NCBI GenBank assembly: GCA_963771595.1
Contig: CAVYUC010000026.1
Location: 84,846-148,845, forward strand
DNA: 64,000 nucleotides
Direction of reading: 5' to 3'
From: CAVYUC01 sp963771595
GTDB taxonomy: Bacteria; Bacteroidota; Bacteroidia; Bacteroidales; Prolixibacteraceae
Shown here: positions 29,334 to 37,476 of the stretch, one piece after another
Layout of the letters: each line of letters begins with the position of its first letter
Position numbering within the stretch: the first letter of the stretch is position 1
The notes under the pieces: model-generated
What the model saw: the letters and a program-made list of their open reading frames with translations, nothing else
Told to the model about the DNA's origin: nothing
Database searches by the model: none
Made by a program: the position numbers and the translations under genes

Positions 29334-30125
29334 ATGAAAAAAATAATATTGATTTTTTTGTGTATTTCGACAGTTTACTTGGTGTCATGTAAAAAAGATA
29401 ATCTTAGCGAACCAATAGAAGTAGAAAAAACTCCACTTGTCATAAACGTTTATGATTACAATAATGATTTAGTCGCTCATTATGAATACGACGAAAATGA
29501 ACAATTGATAAAAAGAGAATTTACAGACCCTGTAAATAATGTTTCATCTGATTTAATTTTTCATTATGAAAATGATTTAGTGACAATTATAGAGTATGTT
29601 GACCATGATTTCCCACAATTTTCCCATGAGAAGCACTATTTCTATAATAACAATGATAAAATTGATAAAATTGAAACTCATCAAGGAGAACAGATTATTA
29701 GTACCTTTCATGTAAATTATTCAAATCAAGGATTAGTAGAATCTTTTAACACTTCAGGAAATGAACCAAGGACTTTTTATGAATACGATTTAAGCGAAAA
29801 TGTAATAAAGACAACAAATCATTTAACTGACCCTTGGAATGGTCAAGAATCGATTCAAGAGTGTGAATTTGTATACGATGAAAAGAAAAAGGTTAATTTT
29901 GGTTTAGATTATCTGATAGGAATTGAATTATTACCATGGCGAGGAACGACTTCAAATTGGGAGCAGAGCCTGTCAAAAAATAATATTATTTCCGAGAGTT
30001 GTTCAGGTCATGAATATACAATTGAATATGACCAAGATGATAATCCAATTTTAATAACTACTAAATGGAAAAATATTGAAACAGAAACACCTATGACGAT
30101 AAAAATAGAATATAAAACTGAATAA
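29334..30125 (+). CDS. Lipoprotein with YD-like repeats, cassette-encoded
   Basis: 263 residues. Lipoprotein signal 'LIFLCISTVYLVSC' (Cys about 19) then KKD. The mature region shows repeated 'Y-x-Y-D/N-x-x-x-x-L-I/V' units ('HYEYDENEQLIKREF', 'HYENDLVTIIEY', 'YFYNNNDKIDKIE', 'YDQDDNPILI'), the pattern of YD/RHS-like beta-strand repeats often found in Bacteroidota surface lipoproteins. Function unknown. GTTGTGGGTT at the cassette start (29280) and AACCCACA at 30130 are complementary, which marks the end of this cassette at the point where the IS91-like element begins. Confidence 0.7.
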   Translation: MKKIILIFLCISTVYLVSCKKDNLSEPIEVEKTPLVINVYDYNNDLVAHYEYDENEQLIKREFTDPVNNVSSDLIFHYENDLVTIIEYVDHDFPQFSHEKHYFYNNNDKIDKIETHQGEQIISTFHVNYSNQGLVESFNTSGNEPRTFYEYDLSENVIKTTNHLTDPWNGQESIQECEFVYDEKKKVNFGLDYLIGIELLPWRGTTSNWEQSLSKNNIISESCSGHEYTIEYDQDDNPILITTKWKNIETETPMTIKIEYKTE

Positions 30126-30407
30126 AAACAACCCACAATAAATAGGAATATGAGCGGTACGCAGTACCCAGCGATTATTCGGTGTTGAACTACACCCGCC
30201 GGGCTCAGGGCTATGTACTTTCTGACGATATTTAATATTTTTTGAAGAAAAAAAATTGAAGTGTTCTTTGACGTACTGCAGGTTTTTGTGCTTTTTTGGG
30301 TTGTTGTTACAACTGAAGAACTGTTTCTCAGCCGTAGTTTTACACTTTTTGCCAGCAATCAGACACACCTCTCCCGGTTGCGTAGTTAGCGCAAAAAAGA
30401 GTTGGTA

Positions 30408-31580
30408 TCATGCCGTTTGCAGTGTGTGTTTCATGCCGTACATTGCCGGGGAGCGGATGCGTGGCAATTCGCTGATTTTAACCATCCGTCCGGTTTTGCA
30501 TACCGGGCAAATACAGGGATTAATGCCAGTCAGCCTTGTAAAGCGCTCAACATTTGTTTCAGGCGTTTTTTGTTGTTTGATAAGCGCATCAATAACGGGC
30601 TTCTCTTCCGCGGTAAATTGTAAAGCCAGGTTTCGTTTGGTGGTGTGGTTGTAAATCCCGAACCGACGGATTTTAACAAACCGCCTGGGCAGTATATGCA
30701 TAGCAAACCGCCGCAGGAATTCAATTCCATCCATTGTAACCGGCTTTTTGATGGCATTGTCGCGGTAATCTTTTGCAATAAAGGTGACTTTTTCTTCGGC
30801 AATATTTAAAATGCGCTGGTTGGTAATGGCCACGCGGTGGGTGTATTGTCCCAGGTATTTTACCACATGTTCAGCACCTGCCAGCGAAGGTTCGCAGTGT
30901 ACCACCCACCGGGTTTTATATGCTTCCTGCACATTTTTGGTAAACAGCGAAAGCTCGTTTTGTTTTCGCAAAGCCCGTTTCAGGCTGTCAAGGAACTTTC
31001 CTTTAAAGGCAGAGCTGAGTTGATGCACCGGATAAAGGAAGTTCCCTGAGTGTCCGATATTTTTCCATCGCCCGTCGAGGGTATAACCGGCAGCCGGTAC
31101 AATACAATGAATGTGGGGATGCAGTGAAAGGTTCTGTCCCCAGGTATGCAAAACCGCTACCGCACCGCTTTCAACACCATAATGAGAGTATCCAAATGAG
31201 CGGAGCGTTTGCCATACCGAATCAAACAGCAAGTCATAGTACATTCTTTGGTTGTGCAGGCAAACCTGATTTAAGAGGTGCGGCACAGTGAATATAACAT
31301 GGTAATGCTTAACGGGCAGGGTTCCACGCACCAGGTCGTCAATCCAGAAAGCCTGTTTTGAAGCCTGGCATTTAGGACAGTGCCTGTCGCCACAGCTGTT
31401 GTAACTGTAGCGCACGGTACCGCAATTTTCACAGGCTTCTTCGTGTCCGCCCAATGTGGCAGTACGGCAGGCAGCTATTTTGCCCAGCACCCTTGTTTGC
31501 ACCGGGGTAAGCTTTGTTTGATTTGCCAAACCAGCGCCAAACCGGTTGACCACATCAGCCAGCTCAAACTTTGTCCGCAT
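30408..31580 (-). CDS. IS91-family HUH transposase
   Basis: 390 residues. An N-terminal zinc-binding domain (CENCG...CGDRHCPKCQ, about 50-75) precedes the HUH nuclease core with 'LHPHIHCIVPAAG' (about 155-167) and the two-tyrosine motif 'VVKYLGQYTHRVA' (about 245). A second Cys cluster lies near the C-terminus ('ICPVCKTG'). It nicks and joins single strands for rolling-circle-type transposition. Start overlaps the end of the recombinase gene by 17 bp, so they are an operon. Confidence 0.93.
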   Translation of the reverse strand: MRTKFELADVVNRFGAGLANQTKLTPVQTRVLGKIAACRTATLGGHEEACENCGTVRYSYNSCGDRHCPKCQASKQAFWIDDLVRGTLPVKHYHVIFTVPHLLNQVCLHNQRMYYDLLFDSVWQTLRSFGYSHYGVESGAVAVLHTWGQNLSLHPHIHCIVPAAGYTLDGRWKNIGHSGNFLYPVHQLSSAFKGKFLDSLKRALRKQNELSLFTKNVQEAYKTRWVVHCEPSLAGAEHVVKYLGQYTHRVAITNQRILNIAEEKVTFIAKDYRDNAIKKPVTMDGIEFLRRFAMHILPRRFVKIRRFGIYNHTTKRNLALQFTAEEKPVIDALIKQQKTPETNVERFTRLTGINPCICPVCKTGRMVKISELPRIRSPAMYGMKHTLQTA

Positions 31581-32481
31581 TTTTCGGGAAGTTATATAGC
31601 GTATCGAGCGGACTATGAGGCTTTATCAGCGGGCATTGCGCCACATGCAGATAAATCATGGTAGTGGTAATGTCGGCATGGCCCAGCAATTCTTTGACGG
31701 TAACGATATTTAGTCCCTGTTCCAAAAGGTGCGTGGCATACGAGTGACGCAGCGAATGCAGGTTTACCTCCTTGGTAATGGATGTTTTTTTCAGGTTTTC
31801 GCGCATCACCCACGACAGGCCGCGCACGCTGTAACGGCCATCTGGGTCCTTGCCGTTAAAGAGCCAGATGTAGGGATTTTCAGCTTTCAGGTATTTTTTC
31901 AAACCAACAGCCATGCTGTCGGCAAGCGGAACAATACGGTCTTTTTTGTATTTGCTTTGCCGTATGTGAATGGTTTTTCGCTGAAAATCCACATCCGAGA
32001 TTTTCAGGTTAATCACTTCCTGACCACGCAGACCCGCCGAATAGATTAAGGTCAGCACTATCCGCTGTTTCAGGAGTGTTGGAGCGCTAAAAAGTTCTTT
32101 TAGCTCAAGATGGTTCAGGATGATGGGAAGTTTGGTATTTCCTTTTAGTGATGGCAAAGCGATGGCATTTTTGTTCATTCCCAGCAAGCGGTAATAGTAA
32201 CGCAAGCCGTACACCATATGTTTGAAACTGCTGCGTGAAGGGGATTTTGGGTCGCGGGCCAAAGCAGCCAGGTACTCGTTGATTTCATCCGGGTCAATCT
32301 GTTCGGGCAATTTGCCGAAATGGACTACAAACAGCGCGATACGCCGGATATAATTATTTAATGTACTTTTACTCTGTCCGCGCAGAGTAACCTGTTGTTC
32401 CAGTTTACGAACAACTTTTTCAAAGTCAGTAACAAGCACTATAGCTTGCTCAACAATAGTAAAACCCGATTTCTTTCTCAT
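31564..32481 (-). CDS. XerC/D-like tyrosine recombinase of the IS91-like element
   Basis: 305 residues. SAM-like N-terminal DNA-binding domain (about 15-110, 'KSTLNNYIRRIALFV') and catalytic domain with Arg in 'YSAGLRGQEV', Lys in 'QSKYKKDRIVPL', 'HSLRHSYATHLL', 'LLGHADITTTMIYLHV' (catalytic Tyr). It lacks the additional alpha-helix insert typical of IntI integron integrases as far as I can see, so it is not a classical IntI. Some IS91 relatives are known to carry such a recombinase. Its presence at attC-like sites makes it a candidate for acting on them (inference). Confidence 0.92.
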   Translation of the reverse strand: MRKKSGFTIVEQAIVLVTDFEKVVRKLEQQVTLRGQSKSTLNNYIRRIALFVVHFGKLPEQIDPDEINEYLAALARDPKSPSRSSFKHMVYGLRYYYRLLGMNKNAIALPSLKGNTKLPIILNHLELKELFSAPTLLKQRIVLTLIYSAGLRGQEVINLKISDVDFQRKTIHIRQSKYKKDRIVPLADSMAVGLKKYLKAENPYIWLFNGKDPDGRYSVRGLSWVMRENLKKTSITKEVNLHSLRHSYATHLLEQGLNIVTVKELLGHADITTTMIYLHVAQCPLIKPHSPLDTLYNFPKNADKV

Positions 32482-32567
32482 AATTAGAATTTTAATGTGA
32501 ATAATTTCTAAGTATAGAAAGAATCGGGTATTTTTGGAATAGCTACCCGCGAAGGCGGGTTTAGTTC

Positions 32568-32695
32568 AACAAAGTACATATTGCAGGGCGGGGTTCGGTG
32601 CGGTTACGCAACTGCGGATTCTCGCATCGCAGTTCCGTGTCCTTCGGACAGGAACGCTCTCCGAAATCCGCTCCGACAACATGTACCAACCGTTA
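32568..32695 (+). repeat. attC-like site 6 (IS91-like element inserted at its left core)
   Basis: AACAAAGTACATATTGCAGG and GCGGGG on the left, CCGCTCCGACAACATGTACC and AACCGTTA on the right, inner GTTCCGTGTCC/GGACAGGAAC stem. The base(s) before AAC lie on the other side of the IS91-like element, at 30136. Confidence 0.85.
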
Positions 32696-33350
32696 TGTTT
32701 CATTTTGAAACCAGGGAGGTTAAAAACAGCCACGATTACGGGATTTTTCAGGAGTAAAATGTTCTTTGAAAGGAATTGAAAATAAAAAAAATGCCTAAAC
32801 GGCATTTGAATCCAGTCGTTGTAACGGTCGGTTACCGTTGAAGCTGGCTTCTTGACGTAAGCAACGTCTGCAACGACTGAAGCGAAGTTCGGGAATTTTA
32901 ATGACAAAGTCAAGTTTTTTGGTTCGCGAACTTTGCGATTTTCAATGGCTGGTAAAAAAACAACATTTTACCGGAATTCAAAAAAGTGTTAGATTTAGAG
33001 GAGTTTTTGAATTGGAAAAACAATTTAAAATTTAAATAAAAACCAAAAACCGGAGGAAAATTTTAAACCGTTATGAACTTCAAAATCCCGGCTGGTACAA
33101 GCAACAATCCTTATACCTGTATAAAGACAATAGCTTGTACTTTAAAGTGGCTGTTTGGCTGGTCGGGCTGATTTCAAAACGCCCGGTTTTAAATTGGAAG
33201 ATATGAGAAATTTAAAAACCGTAAACATAACACTGTGTGATATTGCATACCGGGGCCGGCAAAACCCCGGTGCCCGGTTCCCGCATGGTTTTTACCTGCC
33301 TCAAAGGGCAGGAAACCATCACGAAAACCGGTACGCAACATACACTGATC
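32692..33350 (+). mobile_element. 659-bp repeated cassette, copy 3
   Basis: Same sequence as copy 1, flanked by attC-like site 6 on the left and its own site 7 on the right. Confidence 0.85.
32789..32933 (+). ncRNA. Candidate structured RNA (copy 3)
   Basis: Third copy of the stems described at 22319-22463. Confidence 0.45.
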
Positions 33351-33354
33351 GTTA
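33228..33354 (+). repeat. attC-like site 7 (659-bp cassette, copy 3)
   Basis: Same as sites 1 and 3, with right core CGTTA before the Zorya cassette. Confidence 0.75.
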
Positions 33355-33499
33355 CCAACAAGGTTGAAAAAAAGAAAACAGACCGAAATTGAATGAAAAA
33401 ACTAAACCAAAATTTAAAATGACTACTGCTAAAAGATTTTGTTTTGCCGACGCGCTTTTGCCCTGTAGGGCAATTTGGGAAGCCCACGCACATTGCACA

Positions 33500-33548
33500 C
33501 ATTTGCAAATTGCACAAGCCGACCCTCAAACCAAAATTTGCAAAAGAG
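33500..33548 (+). repeat. 49-bp direct repeat flanking the Zorya genes, left
   Basis: CATTTGCAAATTGCACAAGC and the following bases to TTGCAAAAGAG match 41852-41900 with about 8 differences. The leader 33355-33582 has no other recognisable feature except TTTTGCCGACGCGC (33442), a motif also at 24610 and, shortened, at 41932. Confidence 0.6.
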
Positions 33549-33582
33549 TGCAATTTTGCCAACCCTTTAAATAGTACCAAAC

Positions 33583-35373
33583 ATGAATTTCATTGATAGA
33601 CTTTTCCCTTTTTTAAATAAAGAAATATTTAACGAAAATATACTTACAGCGTATTGGGTAATTGCATTGATGGCAATATTCTTAATTGCATTAATTTACT
33701 TAATTGCAAAATTAATTGCCATACGAAAAAGCTTTAAAAAGAGTAATCTACAAACACATAAAAAGATTGGAAGAATTTGGAAAGCTTATCAAACATCCTT
33801 TGATACTTATGGAAATGAAAGAAAAACAACAGAGTTTTCTGAGGATTACTTTAATGAACAGAATATTCTTCTGGCAACTTTAAATCTTCGTGCGATTAAT
33901 AATGTGTCAAACACCTTGATTGGGTTGGGGATTTTAGGAACTTTTGTTGGATTAACTTATGGAATTGCAGATTCTAATTTTGAAACAACAGATGCAATAA
34001 AAAACAGTATTGACAATTTACTATCGGGAATGGGAACTGCCTTTGTTTCATCCATTTGGGGAATGGGACTTTCCTTAATCTTTACAAACATATTTAAATT
34101 GTGGCAATCAAATATTACAAGAAGAATACAAGATTTATGTTTGGAATTAGACACCGAAAATAAAATTGAGAAAGAGCAATATGAAATATTTCAACAAGAA
34201 AAACAACGAAAAATAATAAATGAATTGTTTAATGAATATTTAGTTGCTGACACAGACCAAGGAAAACAACTCCCAAAAAATGTTTTCAGGCAACTACTGG
34301 AAGAATCAGTGAAACAAACTGCATCACTACAAACTTTTTCTGACGATTTGGGTACAAGCATTGAATTAGCAATGGAAAAACTTGTTGAAGACAATAACCA
34401 ACAAATCAGTCGATTAATAGAGGAAAAACTTGTTCCTGTTTTAGAAGATTTAAAAGCAATAAAACAAGATTCTGGTACACAGGTTATTGAAAATGCGGTT
34501 CAACGGCTTGCTGATTCAATGAAATCAATGATGGATGATTTTAAAAACACAATTACTGGAGATACAAAACAAGAAATGGAAGGGTTAGCAGAACGATTAA
34601 CTGTGGTTTCTGAATCCTTGGTGGGCATTCCAAATTCTATGACTGACATTACTTTGCAAGTTACCGAGGTAATAGAAGCTTTGAAGGAAACTGTTATTCA
34701 TAATATTGAACAATCCAAAATTGAAGCTTCTGAAATTAACAAACAAAACCGCGATACATTTACTGCTGCTACAACTGAATATAAATCTACTGTTGAAGAT
34801 ATTCAGGACCACATGGAATTATTACTGTCAACTCAAAAAGATAATATCAAGCAAGTATCTCAAATTAATGATGAAATAAAAGCAACTTTAAAGGAAAATA
34901 GCCAAGTAAATCAACAGTTTGAGTCAATGATTCAGAAATCGAAAATTGTTGTTCAATTAATTGAAAGCATTTCAAACAGATTTGAAAATAATTCAACTTC
35001 ACTTTCCCAAACATCCGCAAATTTGAAAACATCAATTTCAGACTTTGGAAAAAGCATTAACGAATATGTTGAACGAAATAACAAATTATTGAACTACCAA
35101 CAGGAAACCTTACAAAAGACAAAAGACATTTCAGAAATATATTCAGTCCGTTTTGAAACAATTGAAAATGGATTATCTGGAATTTTTGACCAAATACAAA
35201 CCGGACTTAAAGATTATCAAAAAACCACGGGAGAAAACTTAAATCAATATTTAAAACAATTCTCGACTATGTTAACCGCAGCACATCAAGGATTGGAAAA
35301 TAATGTTTCAGGGTTAAATGATATTGCAGAAGAACTTACAGACCAAATTGAAAAATTAACAAGAAGGAAATGA
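33583..35373 (+). CDS. zorA: Zorya system ZorA, MotA/ExbB-like membrane protein
   Basis: 596 residues. A transmembrane helix at about 22-46 and, after a cytoplasmic segment, the MotA-like pair of helices at about 105-125 ('NTLIGLGILGTFVGLTYGIAD') and 140-165 ('GMGTAFVSSIWGMGLSLIFTNIF'). The remaining 400 residues form long coiled coils, the intracellular tail characteristic of ZorA. ZorA assembles with ZorB into an ion-driven rotary-type complex in the inner membrane that senses phage infection. The stop overlaps the zorB start by 4 bp. First gene of the operon, 232 bp into the cassette. Confidence 0.9.
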   Translation: MNFIDRLFPFLNKEIFNENILTAYWVIALMAIFLIALIYLIAKLIAIRKSFKKSNLQTHKKIGRIWKAYQTSFDTYGNERKTTEFSEDYFNEQNILLATLNLRAINNVSNTLIGLGILGTFVGLTYGIADSNFETTDAIKNSIDNLLSGMGTAFVSSIWGMGLSLIFTNIFKLWQSNITRRIQDLCLELDTENKIEKEQYEIFQQEKQRKIINELFNEYLVADTDQGKQLPKNVFRQLLEESVKQTASLQTFSDDLGTSIELAMEKLVEDNNQQISRLIEEKLVPVLEDLKAIKQDSGTQVIENAVQRLADSMKSMMDDFKNTITGDTKQEMEGLAERLTVVSESLVGIPNSMTDITLQVTEVIEALKETVIHNIEQSKIEASEINKQNRDTFTAATTEYKSTVEDIQDHMELLLSTQKDNIKQVSQINDEIKATLKENSQVNQQFESMIQKSKIVVQLIESISNRFENNSTSLSQTSANLKTSISDFGKSINEYVERNNKLLNYQQETLQKTKDISEIYSVRFETIENGLSGIFDQIQTGLKDYQKTTGENLNQYLKQFSTMLTAAHQGLENNVSGLNDIAEELTDQIEKLTRRK

Positions 35374-36074
35374 GTAAAAAGAACTTTGAAATAGAAGATA
35401 ACAACCAATTTGGTCTTTCAACAGGGGACTTAATGGCTGCATTGTTATTAATATTTGTGCTTTTACTTATTGGAACCATGCTAAAATTACAAGAAGAATT
35501 TGATAGCAAAAGTGATGTTGCAGAAAGGTATAAGGAATTGCAAATAGAACTTTATAATGATTTATATAAAGAATTTGAATCCGACCTGGCATTATGGCAA
35601 GCTGAAATCGATTCTACATTAACCATTAGATTTAAAGAGCCGGATGTATTATTTGATGCCGGAGACTCAAAACTCAAATCAACTTTTTCAGATATCTTAA
35701 CAGATTTTTTTCCACGTTATATTAATGTTTTGCGGGAAGGCAAATACATTGACCACATTGAAGAAATAAGAATTGAAGGACATACTTCAATTGAAGGAAG
35801 AAATGGGATGGATGCGGATGAATCATATTTTTATAATATGAAACTATCACAGGATAGAACAAGGTCTGTATTGAGATTCTGTTTAAATATGTTACAGCCC
35901 GATATTTTTGAATGGACAAGAGACCGAACGACAGCAAACGGGCTTTCATCTGTAAAACCAATTTCGGAAAACGAGTCGGAAACAGGAAGAAAACAAAATA
36001 GACGTGTTGAATTTCGGATAAAAACCGATGCGGAAAAGCAAATTAGGGAAATGCTTAGATATGCAGAACACTAA
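35370..36074 (+). CDS. zorB: Zorya system ZorB, MotB/OmpA-like stator protein
   Basis: 234 residues. A single N-terminal helix (about 21-40, 'LMAALLLIFVLLLIGTML') is preceded by Asp20 in 'LSTGDLM', the ion-carrying residue position of MotB-type proteins. The periplasmic part is an OmpA-like peptidoglycan-binding domain with 'IRIEGHTS' (about 131), 'LSQDRTRSVLRF' and 'GRKQNRRVEFRI'. Partner of ZorA. Overlaps zorA by 4 bp and zorC by 14 bp, so all four zor genes are tightly coupled. Confidence 0.9.
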   Translation: MSKKNFEIEDNNQFGLSTGDLMAALLLIFVLLLIGTMLKLQEEFDSKSDVAERYKELQIELYNDLYKEFESDLALWQAEIDSTLTIRFKEPDVLFDAGDSKLKSTFSDILTDFFPRYINVLREGKYIDHIEEIRIEGHTSIEGRNGMDADESYFYNMKLSQDRTRSVLRFCLNMLQPDIFEWTRDRTTANGLSSVKPISENESETGRKQNRRVEFRIKTDAEKQIREMLRYAEH

Positions 36075-37476
36075 AGAAATATTAAAATGGTATCTTAATT
36101 TTTCTGAGATGAAATACGCTGCAGAGCATGTTTTCTCAAGAGAAACCAAAAACATTGTCGATATTTCAATTCACCAATTAAAAGAATTATCCGAAAGATT
36201 GCCAGATGGAAACAAGCTTCCTGAGAAAAAGTTAATTAAAGATGTGTACTTTTTGTTTTACAAGGAAAGTAACAAGGAATACCAGTATCTTATTTCACTT
36301 TTTAGCAAAAGAGACACGAGAGTTCTTGTATATGCTTTGGATTATAAGCCTGAAAACGGTGGTGAAATAATACTATTTTCAGAAAAGTTTGGGATTGCGA
36401 GGAATTTAATTCTGGACAAATGGAAAGATTCGTTTATTATTAGTTTATGGCATATTCTTTTGAAAAATTGGAACAACTTACTTGTATTTCAAACCCAACG
36501 TGAGTTATTGACGGAGCTACTTAATTCTAAATGTAATGCTTATGATAAAACCAGAAAGGATATTTTAGGTGTAACTCGAATTATTAGTTTTTTTCTAACA
36601 AAAGACTCGCCTAAAGAATTTGCAATTAATTTAATCAAATATAAAAAATTGATTAGCGGTGCACACATAACACTTAAGCAAAAAGAATCAATTTTGGTGT
36701 ATGAATACTTTTCATCCGTCATCTACAGCTACATTGAAACAATTGATGAAAAAATAATTACAACCGAAATAACGGTTTCCATCTATAATTTTTTACAAAA
36801 ACACAATAATAAAAAAGTCACCATTATTTCTTGTTCCCAAATTATTAATTCAAATAAATTTAACCAGACCATTGATATCGTAAAAAATCAAACTGTTGCA
36901 ATGATTGGGGACCCAATAAAAGCACACCTTTGGAGATTTAATGGATTATCAAACACACAAGAAGAAAGTGTTGAATCAGCGAGAAAAAAGTTAAATATTC
37001 TTCTTAACCAACATTTTATAAAAGTCTTTTTTGAAAAACTTGTTCAAGACGAAAGAAGAAAAAAGTATTGGTTAAAATTTATTGATAAGATTGATGATAT
37101 TAAATTTAGCGGTAGTAGGGATAACTATCGATATCTAAAAAATATTGAGAGTGTATCGAAATATGTTGATTCGCGTTATAAAACGACAAGTAGAAACCAG
37201 AGTACTTGTGCCTTGATAATTTATTCCAAGAATTTTGTTTTTGTTGAATTTACAGATACTGGTGCTTTATATATTTACAAAAAGCAAAATTTCAACGTCA
37301 ACCTTAACACCATCGACACAATGGAGGATTTAAAATCATGGCCTACACACAAATATGCTTGTAAAAATGCCGAACAAAGTGGCTATATTTATTTAAATGA
37401 AGAAGGAAGAATTACACATCAAGGTTACTGGGAAAGCAGATTTGATTCTTGGATGAGAAAATATTATCATGATTAA
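36061..37476 (+). CDS. zorC: Zorya system ZorC, EH-signature protein
   Basis: 471 residues from the ATG at 36061, chosen because the upstream in-frame extension to 36028 lies fully within zorB. The long helical N-terminal part and the C-terminal region with 'TTSRNQSTCALIIYSKNFVFVEF' and the final 'HQGYWESRFDSWMRKYY' fit the EH-signature family of ZorC. ZorC binds DNA and works with ZorD after activation of the ZorAB complex. Overlaps zorD by 8 bp. Confidence 0.85.
   Translation: MQNTKEILKWYLNFSEMKYAAEHVFSRETKNIVDISIHQLKELSERLPDGNKLPEKKLIKDVYFLFYKESNKEYQYLISLFSKRDTRVLVYALDYKPENGGEIILFSEKFGIARNLILDKWKDSFIISLWHILLKNWNNLLVFQTQRELLTELLNSKCNAYDKTRKDILGVTRIISFFLTKDSPKEFAINLIKYKKLISGAHITLKQKESILVYEYFSSVIYSYIETIDEKIITTEITVSIYNFLQKHNNKKVTIISCSQIINSNKFNQTIDIVKNQTVAMIGDPIKAHLWRFNGLSNTQEESVESARKKLNILLNQHFIKVFFEKLVQDERRKKYWLKFIDKIDDIKFSGSRDNYRYLKNIESVSKYVDSRYKTTSRNQSTCALIIYSKNFVFVEFTDTGALYIYKKQNFNVNLNTIDTMEDLKSWPTHKYACKNAEQSGYIYLNEEGRITHQGYWESRFDSWMRKYYHD

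Larger units (their letters stand above)
30137..32567 (-). mobile_element. IS91-like element with tyrosine recombinase, copy 1 (intact)
   Basis: 2431 bp. Both ends are fixed by comparison with copy 2: shared sequence begins AATAAATAGGAATATGAGCGG and ends CGCGAAGGCGGGTTTAGTTC. It sits between AACCCAC and AACAAAGTACAT, that is, directly before the AAC of the attC left core. No target-site duplication is needed, as expected for IS91 transposition; read on the minus strand the insertion abuts GTT|GAAC, reminiscent of the GAAC/GTTC tetranucleotide preference of IS91. The left 270 bp carry no gene. Confidence 0.85.

Noticed and set aside
31564..32481. The tyrosine recombinase as the integron integrase IntI
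   Set aside because: It forms an operon with the IS91-like transposase, moves with that element (second copy at 49606), and shows no IntI-specific extra helix. It stays only as a candidate for acting on attC.
22219..32913. Antisense frames of 74-115 codons and the + frames of 70 codons in the 659-bp cassettes
   Set aside because: Their length differs between copies because of a single T indel and the flanking junctions, and they cross the predicted RNA stems and the attC; a coding gene would end within the cassette.
33583..36074. Flagellar MotAB or ExbBD/TonB transport genes
   Set aside because: The long coiled-coil tail of the first protein and the directly coupled EH-signature and SNF2 helicase genes identify zorAB.
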